A program made the position numbers and the translations under genes. Below the pieces are notes generated by a model. It made no database searches. It saw only the letters and a list, made by a program, of their open reading frames with translations, and was not told the origin of the DNA. A DNA stretch of 64,000 nt from JACKDX01 sp964640175 (GTDB lineage Bacteria; Myxococcota_A; Polyangia; Polyangiales; GCA-016699535): assembly GCA_964640175.1 (NCBI GenBank), contig CAZXFW010000005.1, positions 124,001 to 188,000 of the forward strand, written 5' to 3'. Below are positions 26,325 through 35,057 of the stretch, piece after piece. The first letter of the stretch is position 1. Every line of letters starts with the position of its first letter.

Positions 26325-27443
26325 TTAGGATGCAAACCGTCCAATCACTTCTCGGATGATGCGTTTGGCTTCGTCGATGTCTTCTTGAGTGGTTTGGGGG
26401 CCTAGGCTCAAACGCACAGCACTGCTGGCTCGCCAGGTTTCGGTCGGATACATCGCTTCTAGCACCGGGCTGTTTCGCACCACGCCAGAGGAACACGCTG
26501 CGCCACTGGAAACGCAGAGCCCCTCCACATCAAACGCTGGCACTAACACATCGGCTCGCACGCCAGGGAAGCTTACGTTGGTCACGGTAGCTACACGAAA
26601 TGCACTGTCTGCATTAACACTGGCCCCCAACGATCGCAGCACTGTCTCAAGAGAATCGCGAAATCGCCCAATCGACGACATGAGCCGAAGTCGTTCAGGC
26701 ACGTGCTCTGCCGCTGCACCAAACCCTGCCAACGAAATCACATCCGGACTCCCTGGTCGACGTCCTTTTTCTTGAGTGCCTCCGCGTAGCACCGGCTCAA
26801 GATCTATCTCAGGCTTAAGCCAAAGAGCGCCCACGCCTGCAGGTCCACCCATTTTATGTGATGCAAATGACAATGCGGTTGCACCAAGCGAAGCTACATT
26901 TACCGCCAGCTTTCCTAATGCTTGTGTCGCGTCCACAAAGAACGGCACGTTGTGCTCCTTGCAAACTTCTGCGTAAGTCCCCACAGGAAACACCATGCCT
27001 GTTTCGTGATTGACCCATTGAATGGCTACCACATCCGTAGGCACTCGAAGCGCCTCGTTAAGATCCTCTGCTCCAGGAACACGATGGCCCTGCACCTTTA
27101 ACCGCGTCACACGGCTGCCCTCTGCTTCCCAACCACGCACCACGTTGGCCACAGCAGGATGCTCAACTGCAGTGGTAATCACATGCTGCGGAATCGTCTT
27201 AAGGATGCCACGCAAACCGAGATTGCATGCTTCGGTTCCACCGGAAGTAAAGATGACCTCGCTACCCTGTGCCCCAATGGCATGCGCAAATTGTTCACGT
27301 GCGGTTTCCATCCACTGACGCGCTTGGCGTCCCGCTTGATGAATGCTGGAGGGGTTGGCCCAAGCAATCTCTTCGGCCCGTGCCATGGCCTGACGCGCCG
27401 CTTGGCACGGAGGACTTGCAGCATGGTGGTCAAGGTACAACAT
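26325..27443 (-). CDS. Cysteine desulfurase, IscS/NifS type
   Basis: A 372-residue PLP enzyme that frees sulfur from cysteine. Features in order: MLYLDHHAASPP start, FTSGGTEACNLGL for PLP phosphate, VEHPAV with the stacking His, WVNHETGMVFPV, the PLP Lys in FASHKMGGPAGVGALW near 197, and the active-site Cys loop SSGAACSSGVVRNSPVL near 315-320. The longish loop is of group I type (NifS/IscS). Next to mnmA it is most likely used for tRNA thiolation, and it might also supply Fe-S clusters. No iscU is nearby. Confidence 0.92.
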   Translation of the reverse strand: MLYLDHHAASPPCQAARQAMARAEEIAWANPSSIHQAGRQARQWMETAREQFAHAIGAQGSEVIFTSGGTEACNLGLRGILKTIPQHVITTAVEHPAVANVVRGWEAEGSRVTRLKVQGHRVPGAEDLNEALRVPTDVVAIQWVNHETGMVFPVGTYAEVCKEHNVPFFVDATQALGKLAVNVASLGATALSFASHKMGGPAGVGALWLKPEIDLEPVLRGGTQEKGRRPGSPDVISLAGFGAAAEHVPERLRLMSSIGRFRDSLETVLRSLGASVNADSAFRVATVTNVSFPGVRADVLVPAFDVEGLCVSSGAACSSGVVRNSPVLEAMYPTETWRASSAVRLSLGPQTTQEDIDEAKRIIREVIGRFAS

Positions 27444-27768
27444 AACTAACCTACATTATTGGATGTTTTGTATAATTTAGCCCAGAGAACACTCACATGT
27501 CTACCGAGCAGAAAGCGGAGTATGGCACGTAACTCCACCGCGATCGAGCCATACGACCCAATCCAGGCAAGGATGAAGTCTTGGTGTTTTCACCTTATTT
27601 AATACATGGAGCAGCTTCAAACCAGAATGTTAATACCACACGGGTATCGTTAGAGATTCGCTTTCAACGACCGAGCACCTCCACGAAAAGCAGTTAACAT
27701 TCCAATGAATGGAAGGCCCTGAACACAGTTGCTTGGCTTGGAATGCTGTTTTATGATCTAATGGTCTG
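27444..27768. other. Intergenic region, 325 bases
   Basis: No gene is visible in this stretch between the divergent cysteine desulfurase and Cys-rich lipoprotein genes. It is more AT-rich than its surroundings, has no large hairpin and no tRNA. The only clear element is the promoter near its right end, at 27729-27757. Confidence 0.6.
27729..27757 (+). promoter_or_regulatory. Sigma-70-type promoter for Cys-rich lipoprotein
   Basis: TTGCTT (27729-27734) and TATGAT (27752-27757) are separated by exactly 17 bases. The predicted start point is about 27764, only a few bases before the GTG at 27769, so the mRNA may have almost no leader. Confidence 0.6.
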
Positions 27769-28845
27769 GTGGTTTCTAAGCTTTACCAACTGGGAACGTG
27801 TATTTTAGTCTGCATGATGGTGCAGGCATGTGCCAGCAATGAACGCGCCACGCCTCAGGAGCCGGACGCGATGCCCATCGATACTGGCTTCCCACCTTTG
27901 CTTGATGTCGATGATACGCCTTTGCCGCCGAATGATTGCAAAAAGGATCCGCTATGCCAAGAACAGGCTGCCGCATGCGCAGCCAGCTCTACAGAAACAG
28001 CATGTTCTACGGCTGGATCGGCATGTCAGTGGTGTGCATCGGCCAATCAGTGCTGGATTGCAGGCGAGTTTTGCCCTTCGTGTGAAAGTTTTTTTGATCG
28101 AGGCACGTGTGGACTTCAGGAGGGATGCACCTATTGTGACAGGACACCCGGACCAGGCTGTGTAAACAACAGTGCCGCTGGATCCTGTTCGTGTTGGGCC
28201 ATCGAAACTGAGGGCGCATGCTCAGGGGGATGCAACTGGTGTGCTCAAGCCAGCGCGTGTATTCCTGAAGGCGAACAATGCGTGTCGCGACGCGTGACAT
28301 TTGTTGCGGGCCCCATCAAAATTGGCACGTCCAACAGTTTTTCCACCAATCCACCCACATTCAAAGGCCTTGCAGGTGCGGACGCCTATTGCAACCATGT
28401 AGCCGCAACTTCAGAAGCACTGAGCGGGCGGGTTTTTAAAGCCTGGTTAAGTGGTTCGACAGCCAGTGTCCAACAGCGCTTTACAAAGTATTACGTACCT
28501 TACATCAGTACTACGGGACAAGTCGTAGCCAAAGGCTGGGGAGTTATTTTTTCAGGGGGCGGGTTATGGGAACTCCATAAAACGGTTTCAGGAACAACCG
28601 CGCCTACAACAGACTTAGGATGTGAAGCCACTCCGTATACGACGCAGCGGCGTGTATGGACAGGCACGACTGAGTATGGCACTGCCGCAGGACACCACTG
28701 CTTAGATTGGACTTGGAATGCCAACCCTATAGGCAACAGTGCCATGGTAGGAAGCCAAACCTCTACCGATCCACAGTGGACTAACATGTGCATCGATGCC
28801 AATGGTTGTGGAAAAAACGGACTTCTGTATTGCTTCGAACAGTAG
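27769..28845 (+). CDS. Cys-rich lipoprotein with C-terminal DUF1554-like lectin domain
   Basis: A 358-residue protein with a lipoprotein signal ending in MVQAC. A Cys-rich region (about 55-180) has repeated CxWC / CxxC units (for example SACQWCASANQCW and GCNWCAQASACIPEG) of the kind seen in plexin-like or EGF-like modules. A C-terminal domain starts FVAGPIKIGTSNS, with GLAGADAYCNHVAATSEAL, CLDWTWN and a final LLYCFEQ. That domain is typical of DUF1554, a C-type-lectin/endostatin-like fold common in Leptospira and myxobacteria. It is probably cell-surface. The start is GTG without a ribosome site. The nearest neighbours are more Cys-rich lipoproteins. Confidence 0.75.
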   Translation: MVSKLYQLGTCILVCMMVQACASNERATPQEPDAMPIDTGFPPLLDVDDTPLPPNDCKKDPLCQEQAAACAASSTETACSTAGSACQWCASANQCWIAGEFCPSCESFFDRGTCGLQEGCTYCDRTPGPGCVNNSAAGSCSCWAIETEGACSGGCNWCAQASACIPEGEQCVSRRVTFVAGPIKIGTSNSFSTNPPTFKGLAGADAYCNHVAATSEALSGRVFKAWLSGSTASVQQRFTKYYVPYISTTGQVVAKGWGVIFSGGGLWELHKTVSGTTAPTTDLGCEATPYTTQRRVWTGTTEYGTAAGHHCLDWTWNANPIGNSAMVGSQTSTDPQWTNMCIDANGCGKNGLLYCFEQ

Positions 28846-28933
28846 CATTACAGTGACTCTACTGTAGGATATTCTGCCACCTAAAACATGTGATTAAAGA
28901 GTGCGATGGACAGCAGCATGATATTCTTATTGA

Positions 28934-29914
28934 GTGCGTAGTTTTCACGCCAGTTGCATAGGAGTGCTACACGCTGCACTGATAACGAGTGCCGGGATAG
29001 CGTGGATCGGCTGCTCGGACACCATCGTCGACCCTCGCCGTCCTTCAGAGGATGCGGGACCAAGCGATACGCCAGAGAGCGATATTTCATGGGATTTCGA
29101 TGTTCCCAATCTTTGCAGCTCGAACGAACGGCTTTGCGAAATACCTGACAGCGGAACGCCTTGTGAACCGTTGGATGATGCCGGACTGCCCCCCATTGGA
29201 TGTGGCCCTCAAACGCAGTGTGTGGATGTAATGAGTGACAACCAACGTTGCGGAAGTTGCGAGACCTCCTGTAATACGCAACGTTTTCAGTGCACGGATG
29301 GGCAGTGCAAATGTAAAATAGAAGATGCCGATTCGTGTGGGTCAGACACATGCATTGATTTAAACACCACCGACTGGCACTGCGGAGAATGTTATCATGT
29401 ATGTGGCTCCGGAAAGAACTGTGTAGGCGGAACATGCTTGGATGCACCCGGTGACCGGCCCTATTCAATTATCGCCAATGATCCGTTAGCCCCCATCGAA
29501 CTGTCCGCAGGACTTCATACCACGTCCATCTATATTAACAACTATGGCAAAGATGAGCCTCTTGCGCCTGCAACAGGAGATGCTTGTAGCGATGCAAATG
29601 GTCCTGATGTGTTTTTTAGAGTTCTCATTCCTCCGCCGCCAAACCCCTCTGCAAACTATGGCAGCCAATTTTCAATCAGTGTTAATAAGCCCGGCTATGC
29701 TGTAGCGATATGGACTCAAGACCCCGCCAATGCAGCACCGAATGCCTGTGACACTGACGAACTAGGCAATGCAACGTTGACATTCACGAATTGCAGCACG
29801 CGCGGAGAATTCGCAATTATGGTGAGGAAGCTTTACGCCACCACAGAGGCGAACAGCCCGGTTACGGTCACCATTAGTTCCAGCGGCGGCAATATTTGCT
29901 ATATTTCTCCCTAA
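28934..29914 (+). CDS. Cys-rich lipoprotein, probable surface protein
   Basis: A 326-residue protein beginning at GTG. A hydrophobic signal ends in the lipobox WIGC. The mature part is Asp/Pro-rich at first, then has Cys-rich modules (IGCGPQTQCVDVMSDNQRCG, DLNTTDWHCGECYHVCGSG) like those in the multi-copy myxobacterial stigma/Cys-cluster proteins. The C-terminal half has no such motifs and looks like a jelly-roll beta domain. Function unknown. It lies between two other Cys-rich lipoproteins, so a surface or adhesion role is inference. Confidence 0.7.
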   Translation: MRSFHASCIGVLHAALITSAGIAWIGCSDTIVDPRRPSEDAGPSDTPESDISWDFDVPNLCSSNERLCEIPDSGTPCEPLDDAGLPPIGCGPQTQCVDVMSDNQRCGSCETSCNTQRFQCTDGQCKCKIEDADSCGSDTCIDLNTTDWHCGECYHVCGSGKNCVGGTCLDAPGDRPYSIIANDPLAPIELSAGLHTTSIYINNYGKDEPLAPATGDACSDANGPDVFFRVLIPPPPNPSANYGSQFSISVNKPGYAVAIWTQDPANAAPNACDTDELGNATLTFTNCSTRGEFAIMVRKLYATTEANSPVTVTISSSGGNICYISP

Positions 29915-29923
29915 TAACCGTAT

Positions 29924-30586
29924 CTACTTTGAATGACACCAGCCGTCGTCGCCCCATTCACACGCATCCTCACGCGATTGACAAGCTGCTTCGTTGAGAA
30001 AGTTTTCACAGCGTTGCTCCAAACAGACTTGACTGGTTTGCTCGTCACCGCTTTGACGTTTTAGCCAGCATGCAAAGACATATGCCGTGCAATTGGTGGA
30101 TTTGCAGATTGAGTACGCATTGCAGCTCGTAGCATCTTTTCGTTCATGGCAAGGAGGATCGGGCTCGGATGCAGCGAAATTTGTGTCTGCAGAGCGGCAC
30201 CGATCGGAAAACCACAAACAACGCAGTGCCGCGTTGCACGATGCTTGATCTGTCCAGTATTCACATGGGCCAATGCAGTAAGCTGCATGGTTTCCCACGT
30301 TAGGATAACAGCCCAAGGCGTATTGATTACGGCTAGGACAATAATACCACTCACACTCCGGATGCTCACTGCAGCTTTCCGGATCGCCATAGGCCCTACA
30401 CTCCACGCAAAGTGTACTATCTCCCGCGTCAGGCCCGTCGTACGGGGTCGATGGATCGCAATACGACGGCTCGTCCGATACGTCTGAGAAAATATCCCAT
30501 GAATTTGCATCGGGCAACGCGTTTTCTTTTTTGTCTCCACATGCACTCAAGGACAAGAGGCAGAGTATGACATATAGATGGCGCAT
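29924..30586 (-). CDS. Cys-rich lipoprotein
   Basis: A 220-residue protein with signal MRHLYVILCLLSLSAC ending in lipobox LSAC. The mature chain starts Asp-rich (DANSWDIFSDVSDEP), like the previous gene's linker, and holds about twenty Cys in CxxY/CxW units (HPECEWYYCPSRN, ALRCLWFSDRCRS). The similar linkers suggest a common origin with 28934-29914, although the two genes face each other and end ten bases apart. No known domain assigned. Confidence 0.7.
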   Translation of the reverse strand: MRHLYVILCLLSLSACGDKKENALPDANSWDIFSDVSDEPSYCDPSTPYDGPDAGDSTLCVECRAYGDPESCSEHPECEWYYCPSRNQYALGCYPNVGNHAAYCIGPCEYWTDQASCNAALRCLWFSDRCRSADTNFAASEPDPPCHERKDATSCNAYSICKSTNCTAYVFACWLKRQSGDEQTSQVCLEQRCENFLNEAACQSREDACEWGDDGWCHSK

Positions 30587-30735
30587 GAATCCGACTAAAA
30601 TATTAGCTTAATTCTGAAAGATTCCCAACTAAGAAACCATAGTCAACACAGACTCTCCTTTGAATACTAAATTAGCAGCACCCAATCCACCATGCCACAG
30701 TTCAATCCAAGTCGTTTTTTTTCGACTTCTTCTTT

Positions 30736-32088
30736 TTATGGCTTGGGCATAATCCGGCCTTGCGCAGGAACAGACATAAACCATTCCTGCACTTCATCAT
30801 CGTCGTCATCATCGTCAAAGGAAGGCGGCGAACCTGCTGCGTATGACATGCCGCTGAAGCTGCTGTCGGGGTTGAAAAAAACCTGGACCCAAATGGCTTG
30901 ATCAGGCCCCGGCTCCAGCGAATACAGTTCCAAGACACTACCGTCGCTCATGTGAATACCGTCAGGATCTTCTTCGCCGTCCTCCTCCTCCTCATCATCA
31001 TCCTCTGATTCTTCTTCATCATCAAAGGAATTGTCGTCAAACGCAGGATAGGCCGCAACATCCCACCCTTGCACGCCGAATCCGACAGGCTCGGATGGAC
31101 TTAAGTTAAAAACAAGCAGATCAATTACGGCGTTGTTATCAGGCCAATCCGAAAAAGAGGGAGGCACGGTAAGCATCGAGGGTCGCATGTGGTATTCGTA
31201 GCTTTGCTTCGTTTGGTTGTATTCCGTGCAAACATACACAGGCGCTGCAAAATAGGGCTTACCATTTTCGTTTTCGTCATCAACATTGATAAGCATTGGG
31301 GCAATGGGGGTAAGCCCACTCAAGATATCACTGCAGGAATCACCAGCCCTTCGTTTAGACTCCCGGTCAGATAAACGAAGGTTCGATTGCACGCCAAAGT
31401 CTTTAACCAACTGGCGAATAAAGGACTCGCCATCCGACCCCAACTCGGACACTAAAAGATCATCGTATGCGGAATGAACCCACGGAGTAAAGTAATCGAT
31501 GCAACTCCGCGAAATCCACCGCGTTGGATGAAGATCCTGCCAGTCATTTTCTAAGATAACATTGACAAACGACTCACTGCCTTCCGATTCCAAAAAAGAG
31601 AATACTCGTCCACCACGAGAGAGCCGATCGTCAGAAATCAAGCGCTGGCTACTTTGCTTATCGAGCGAAAACAGCGGACAGTCACCTCGGGCGTACGAAA
31701 CAAAATTCGGAGACAAAGCCTCGTCAACGGCGATTGAATTAATTTCAGGCACCACGATGTACTCTGGCTCCGGCTCTACCGCGGTTTGTACCCGCATCAT
31801 AGGCATGCCATTGCTGGCGATCACATCGAGTCCAAAGGCGAGAAATTCTTGATCTTCAGTCAGCTGGTATGTTTGCTCAGTCGGCTCCAGAGCGCCTCGG
31901 CGATGATTCATGACATACACCTGAAAATCACCGTTTTGAGTCGGTGTCACCATCATAGAAATCATTCATGGCGCAGTTTGATGCGACTTGTCAGCATGAA
32001 CGTTAGTGCCGTTTTGATTGCAGGCGAAGACCACACCAGACAAAGCACAAATGCTCAATGATATGAGTGGATTATACCGTCGAAACAT
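30736..32088 (-). pseudogene. Acidic lipoprotein gene split by an in-frame TGA
   Basis: Codons run from ATG 32086-32088 through a 40-residue lipoprotein signal (MFRRYNPLISLSICALSGVV then FAC). They then meet TGA at 31966-31968 and continue in the same frame for 409 residues. The downstream part could start at the ATG right after the stop, but it would then lack any signal. It is rich in Asp/Glu, with long acidic runs near residues 320-345 and 390. If the TGA is real, either the gene is broken or only the short peptide is secreted. If it is a sequencing error, this is one lipoprotein of about 450 residues. Unrecognised family. Confidence 0.7.
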
Positions 32089-32178
32089 GCTGCACTATGT
32101 CACAGAGTTTTTGCTGTGCAAGGCACTTTGAACGTTCGCGTACGATGTGTACCGCACCTGTTTTGCGGGCTGTAGATA

Positions 32179-33399
32179 TTAGGGGGATGTTTTAAGGGAT
32201 GGGCGCGCTGAGACTTTGAGCGATACCAGCGTGCCCTTAAGTAGGTGTTTTGCCACGGAATGCCCGGGAGGGCTTTGAACCGAAACATCTCCGCCCAATG
32301 CACGACTGACACGCCGCGCAAATGCCAAGCCAAGACCTGCTCCGCCATACGAACGTGTTGGAGAACCATCCACTTGGTAAAACGGCTCGAAAATGTGCTC
32401 GAGCTGCGTAGCGTCAATCCCCGAACCACTGTCAGCCACATGCACGGTGTATAGGGTCTGTTGCGATGCATCCATTTCTGACGATGCTTCAAGCGCCACT
32501 TTGCCTCCCCGGGGCGTGAACTTCACAGCATTGTCCAACACGTGCACCATGGCTCGGCGCAATTTATCAGGATCGCCTGTGGCAGGCGCTGCGTCTGCAG
32601 GCACAGCATGGATGATCTTCACATCCGCTTCTGCGGCACGAGATGCGATGAGATCCAACGCCTGATGAACTACGTTGGCAAAATCGTAGTGCCGTTCGTA
32701 AAAATGGATGCTGCCGCTCTCTAGCAAGCTCATGTCGAGCAACGTGTCGATCAAAAAGCGCAAACGCTCTGCAGAGGCGCTCATAGACATCAAGCTTTTT
32801 TGCTGAAGAGGACTTAAGGGACCGAGCTGCCCTTCCAACAACAATCCAAGATAGCCAATCACGGGGGTGAGAGGCGTGGCCAGTTCATGGGTTATGTTAC
32901 GCAAAAAATCGCGACGTAACCGCGCCATGTCTTGCATCCTGCGGTTGGTCTCTGACAATTCCAACACTTTTTCTTCCAAGTGACGGACGATTTGTTGGGT
33001 GTGTTGTTGAAGCGTCTGGGCAGCTTGGCGACGTGGTTTGGTACGCGGGCGAAGGTGAGGCGCCACAAGGCCGCTAAGCCCTGCCGCATCCAAGGGCTTG
33101 TGGATAAGTCCATCGGCTCCCACCGCGAATGCCGAGCGTTCGTTGGACGCTGCCGCTAACATTACGACAGGAACCTTGTCCAATGCTGGAATCCCGCGAA
33201 TTCTCAGCGTAACTTCATACCCATCCAGATCCGGAAGCTGGGCATCCACCAAAACCAGGTCCGGTGGCTGCGCTTCAGCCATGCGCACACCCTCAATTCC
33301 ACTCTGTGCCGCGTATACCTCATGCCCCACGGGCGCCAGGGCAGCTTTGACAAGCTCCTGATCCGCCTGGTTGCAATCAATATGCAAAATACGCGCCAT
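32179..33399 (-). CDS. Receiver-histidine kinase hybrid protein
   Basis: A 406-residue cytoplasmic signalling protein with the reverse order of a usual hybrid kinase. A receiver domain comes first (phospho-acceptor Asp52 in LVLVDAQLPDLDGYE), then a coiled linker, a HisKA dimer domain with the H-box NITHELATPLTPVIGY near residue 172, and a HATPase domain (N-box MVHVLDNAVKFTP, G1 DSGSGID, G2 YGGAGLGLAFARR). No membrane segment. Such proteins are common in myxobacteria and are thought to be controlled by phosphorylation of the receiver. Partner unknown; the genes around it are not obvious targets. Confidence 0.9.
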   Translation of the reverse strand: MARILHIDCNQADQELVKAALAPVGHEVYAAQSGIEGVRMAEAQPPDLVLVDAQLPDLDGYEVTLRIRGIPALDKVPVVMLAAASNERSAFAVGADGLIHKPLDAAGLSGLVAPHLRPRTKPRRQAAQTLQQHTQQIVRHLEEKVLELSETNRRMQDMARLRRDFLRNITHELATPLTPVIGYLGLLLEGQLGPLSPLQQKSLMSMSASAERLRFLIDTLLDMSLLESGSIHFYERHYDFANVVHQALDLIASRAAEADVKIIHAVPADAAPATGDPDKLRRAMVHVLDNAVKFTPRGGKVALEASSEMDASQQTLYTVHVADSGSGIDATQLEHIFEPFYQVDGSPTRSYGGAGLGLAFARRVSRALGGDVSVQSPPGHSVAKHLLKGTLVSLKVSARPSLKTSP

Positions 33400-33425
33400 T
33401 TTAGATACGTTTACGTGGCCCTAAA

Positions 33426-33512
33426 GCCCGCTTACCCTTTCACATACGTTCGCACAGCCCCCAGGCTCGCTTACCCTTTGACCTATGTTCGCATAGCCTT
33501 GGGGCTCGCTCA
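33426..33512. repeat. 39-base tandem repeat, about 2.2 copies
   Basis: Units beginning GCCCGC (33426), GCTCGC (33465) and GCTCGC (33504) are spaced exactly 39 bases apart and share CTTACCCTTT, TATGTTCGCA-like and AGCC segments. It lies in the 176-base gap between the divergent histidine kinase and GspE-N/GAF genes. It is not a CRISPR array. A tandem regulator-binding site is possible. Confidence 0.7.
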
Positions 33513-33575
33513 TCTGCAAGAGTTTAACATTCCTAGCTGGACTCAACTACTATCCGGCTGTACTTCTTAATAGAT

Positions 33576-35057
33576 ATGCTATCAGACCTTGGGACTCGGC
33601 TGGTTCGATCCGGCCTTATCAGTCGGGATCAACTCGCCCATGCCCTGGCAGCCACCCAACTTGACGGTGGAATTCTGGCAGCCCGACTTATCGAACAAGG
33701 CCTCAACGAAGAAACCTTGGCCGGTTTGTTTTTGGGTGATGGATACGGGCCCCTGGTCAGCATCGAAGAGTTAGCCACCGCAGAGCCAAACGCCATTCAG
33801 CGCGTTCCTGCAGATATGGCCCGCGAGCTTTTGGCGCTACCGATCCGGCTGACTGACCAAGGATTGGTGGTAGCCATGGCCGACCCTTCAGATCCACACC
33901 TCATTCATGAGCTTGCATTGACAGCAAGCATGGACGTGATCCCTAAAGTTTCGTTTGTCTCCGATCTGCGCGTCGCGATTGACCACGCCTACCAAAACGC
34001 AGACACCGCACGCACAGCCAATACCCCACGCCAACCTACCCACCGTCCAGGGTCCTGGTTGCAAAGCCACATGCAAGCATCATCCTGGCCTGCTGTAGAA
34101 AAAACCTCCATGCCCACATCACCAAGGCGTGATGCCGTGCTTCCCACACAGGCTTTGCGAGGTCCCACCGGCACCTTGAAGCCCCCTTCCGTTTCTGGAT
34201 TTGCTGACGAGCACATGTTTATCCCATTGGCCGCAAGCAGCAGAGGAAACTACGCTGCTGGACGTATTCCAACACACCGTCGTACGTCGCGTCCCCCCAC
34301 AATGCACGAACCGCGGTTTAGCGATTCATTTGCTCCGGAAACAACCGCTTCTTACAATCCACCTCCCTTTGTAGAGGCCACTCCCAGCCATAAGCCTCAG
34401 CCTCCCCCCCCTCAACGCCCCGCTGCTGAAAAACCCTGGGCGGATCTTTTTGTTGATTCACCCTTAAAACACTCAAGTGTGACTTCGCAGCGCGCATCGA
34501 GACCAGCTTCTGAACGCTCTTTAACACGCAACAGTGTGATTGGAGAACGCCTACGATCGCTAAGGCCCATGGCAGAGCCCGCTCCTCCTGACATTGCACC
34601 GACCCTTGCCAGCATTCGCGCCAGCCGTGACAGCGATCAGATTTTGAGGTTTGCATGCTATGGAGCTGCGTCTGTTTCATCATTAGCCGTGGCGCTGGTG
34701 TTACGCAAAGGCACGCTCGAAGGCCGTGAAGCCGCAGGCGTGGGTGTGCCCCGCGAGGCTATTCGCAAGATTTGGATCCCCACCGAAACCGGTTCTGTTT
34801 TCCAAAAAGTTCTTGCCACAGGCGAAACATACCTAGGGCCTCACGGCTCGAACGCAGCGGACATCCTGTTTCATTCAGCCACCGGTAGCCGAGGACCGGA
34901 GTTTTTGGTTGAGCCCATTTTTTTACATGGCCGTATCGTTGCCATGTTGTGTGTCGATGGACCTTTGTATGGCAGCCTTGGACAGGAACGTGTACGAACG
35001 TTGACGTATGCTGTGTCTGAGGCCTTGGCACGCATTATTATGTCTTCTAAGCAATGA
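33576..35057 (+). CDS. GspE-N/MshEN and GAF domain protein
   Basis: A 493-residue protein with an N-terminal GspE-N (MshEN)-type domain (LISRDQLAHALAATQLDGG, EQGLNEETLAGLFLGDGYG, LLALPIRLTDQGLVVAMADP), then a long disordered Pro/Ser/Arg-rich linker (about 150-345), then a GAF-like sensor domain (VALVLRKGTLEGREAAG, LVEPIFLHGRIVAMLCVDGP). GspE-N domains sit at the start of type II secretion or pilus ATPases, and some bind cyclic di-GMP. There is no ATPase domain here. The protein is probably a signalling adaptor. Its stop overlaps the mutase start (ATGA). Confidence 0.8.
   Translation: MLSDLGTRLVRSGLISRDQLAHALAATQLDGGILAARLIEQGLNEETLAGLFLGDGYGPLVSIEELATAEPNAIQRVPADMARELLALPIRLTDQGLVVAMADPSDPHLIHELALTASMDVIPKVSFVSDLRVAIDHAYQNADTARTANTPRQPTHRPGSWLQSHMQASSWPAVEKTSMPTSPRRDAVLPTQALRGPTGTLKPPSVSGFADEHMFIPLAASSRGNYAAGRIPTHRRTSRPPTMHEPRFSDSFAPETTASYNPPPFVEATPSHKPQPPPPQRPAAEKPWADLFVDSPLKHSSVTSQRASRPASERSLTRNSVIGERLRSLRPMAEPAPPDIAPTLASIRASRDSDQILRFACYGAASVSSLAVALVLRKGTLEGREAAGVGVPREAIRKIWIPTETGSVFQKVLATGETYLGPHGSNAADILFHSATGSRGPEFLVEPIFLHGRIVAMLCVDGPLYGSLGQERVRTLTYAVSEALARIIMSSKQ

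Noticed and set aside
28881..29468. 195-codon minus-strand frame
   Set aside because: Mirrors a Cys-rich lipoprotein gene; unusual composition and no signal peptide.
33426..33512. CRISPR array
   Set aside because: The 39-base units are contiguous, have no variable spacers and there are no cas genes.
33322..33570. Frame with 13-residue peptide repeats
   Set aside because: The repeats come from the 39-base tandem repeat in a promoter gap; no start or domain is convincing.
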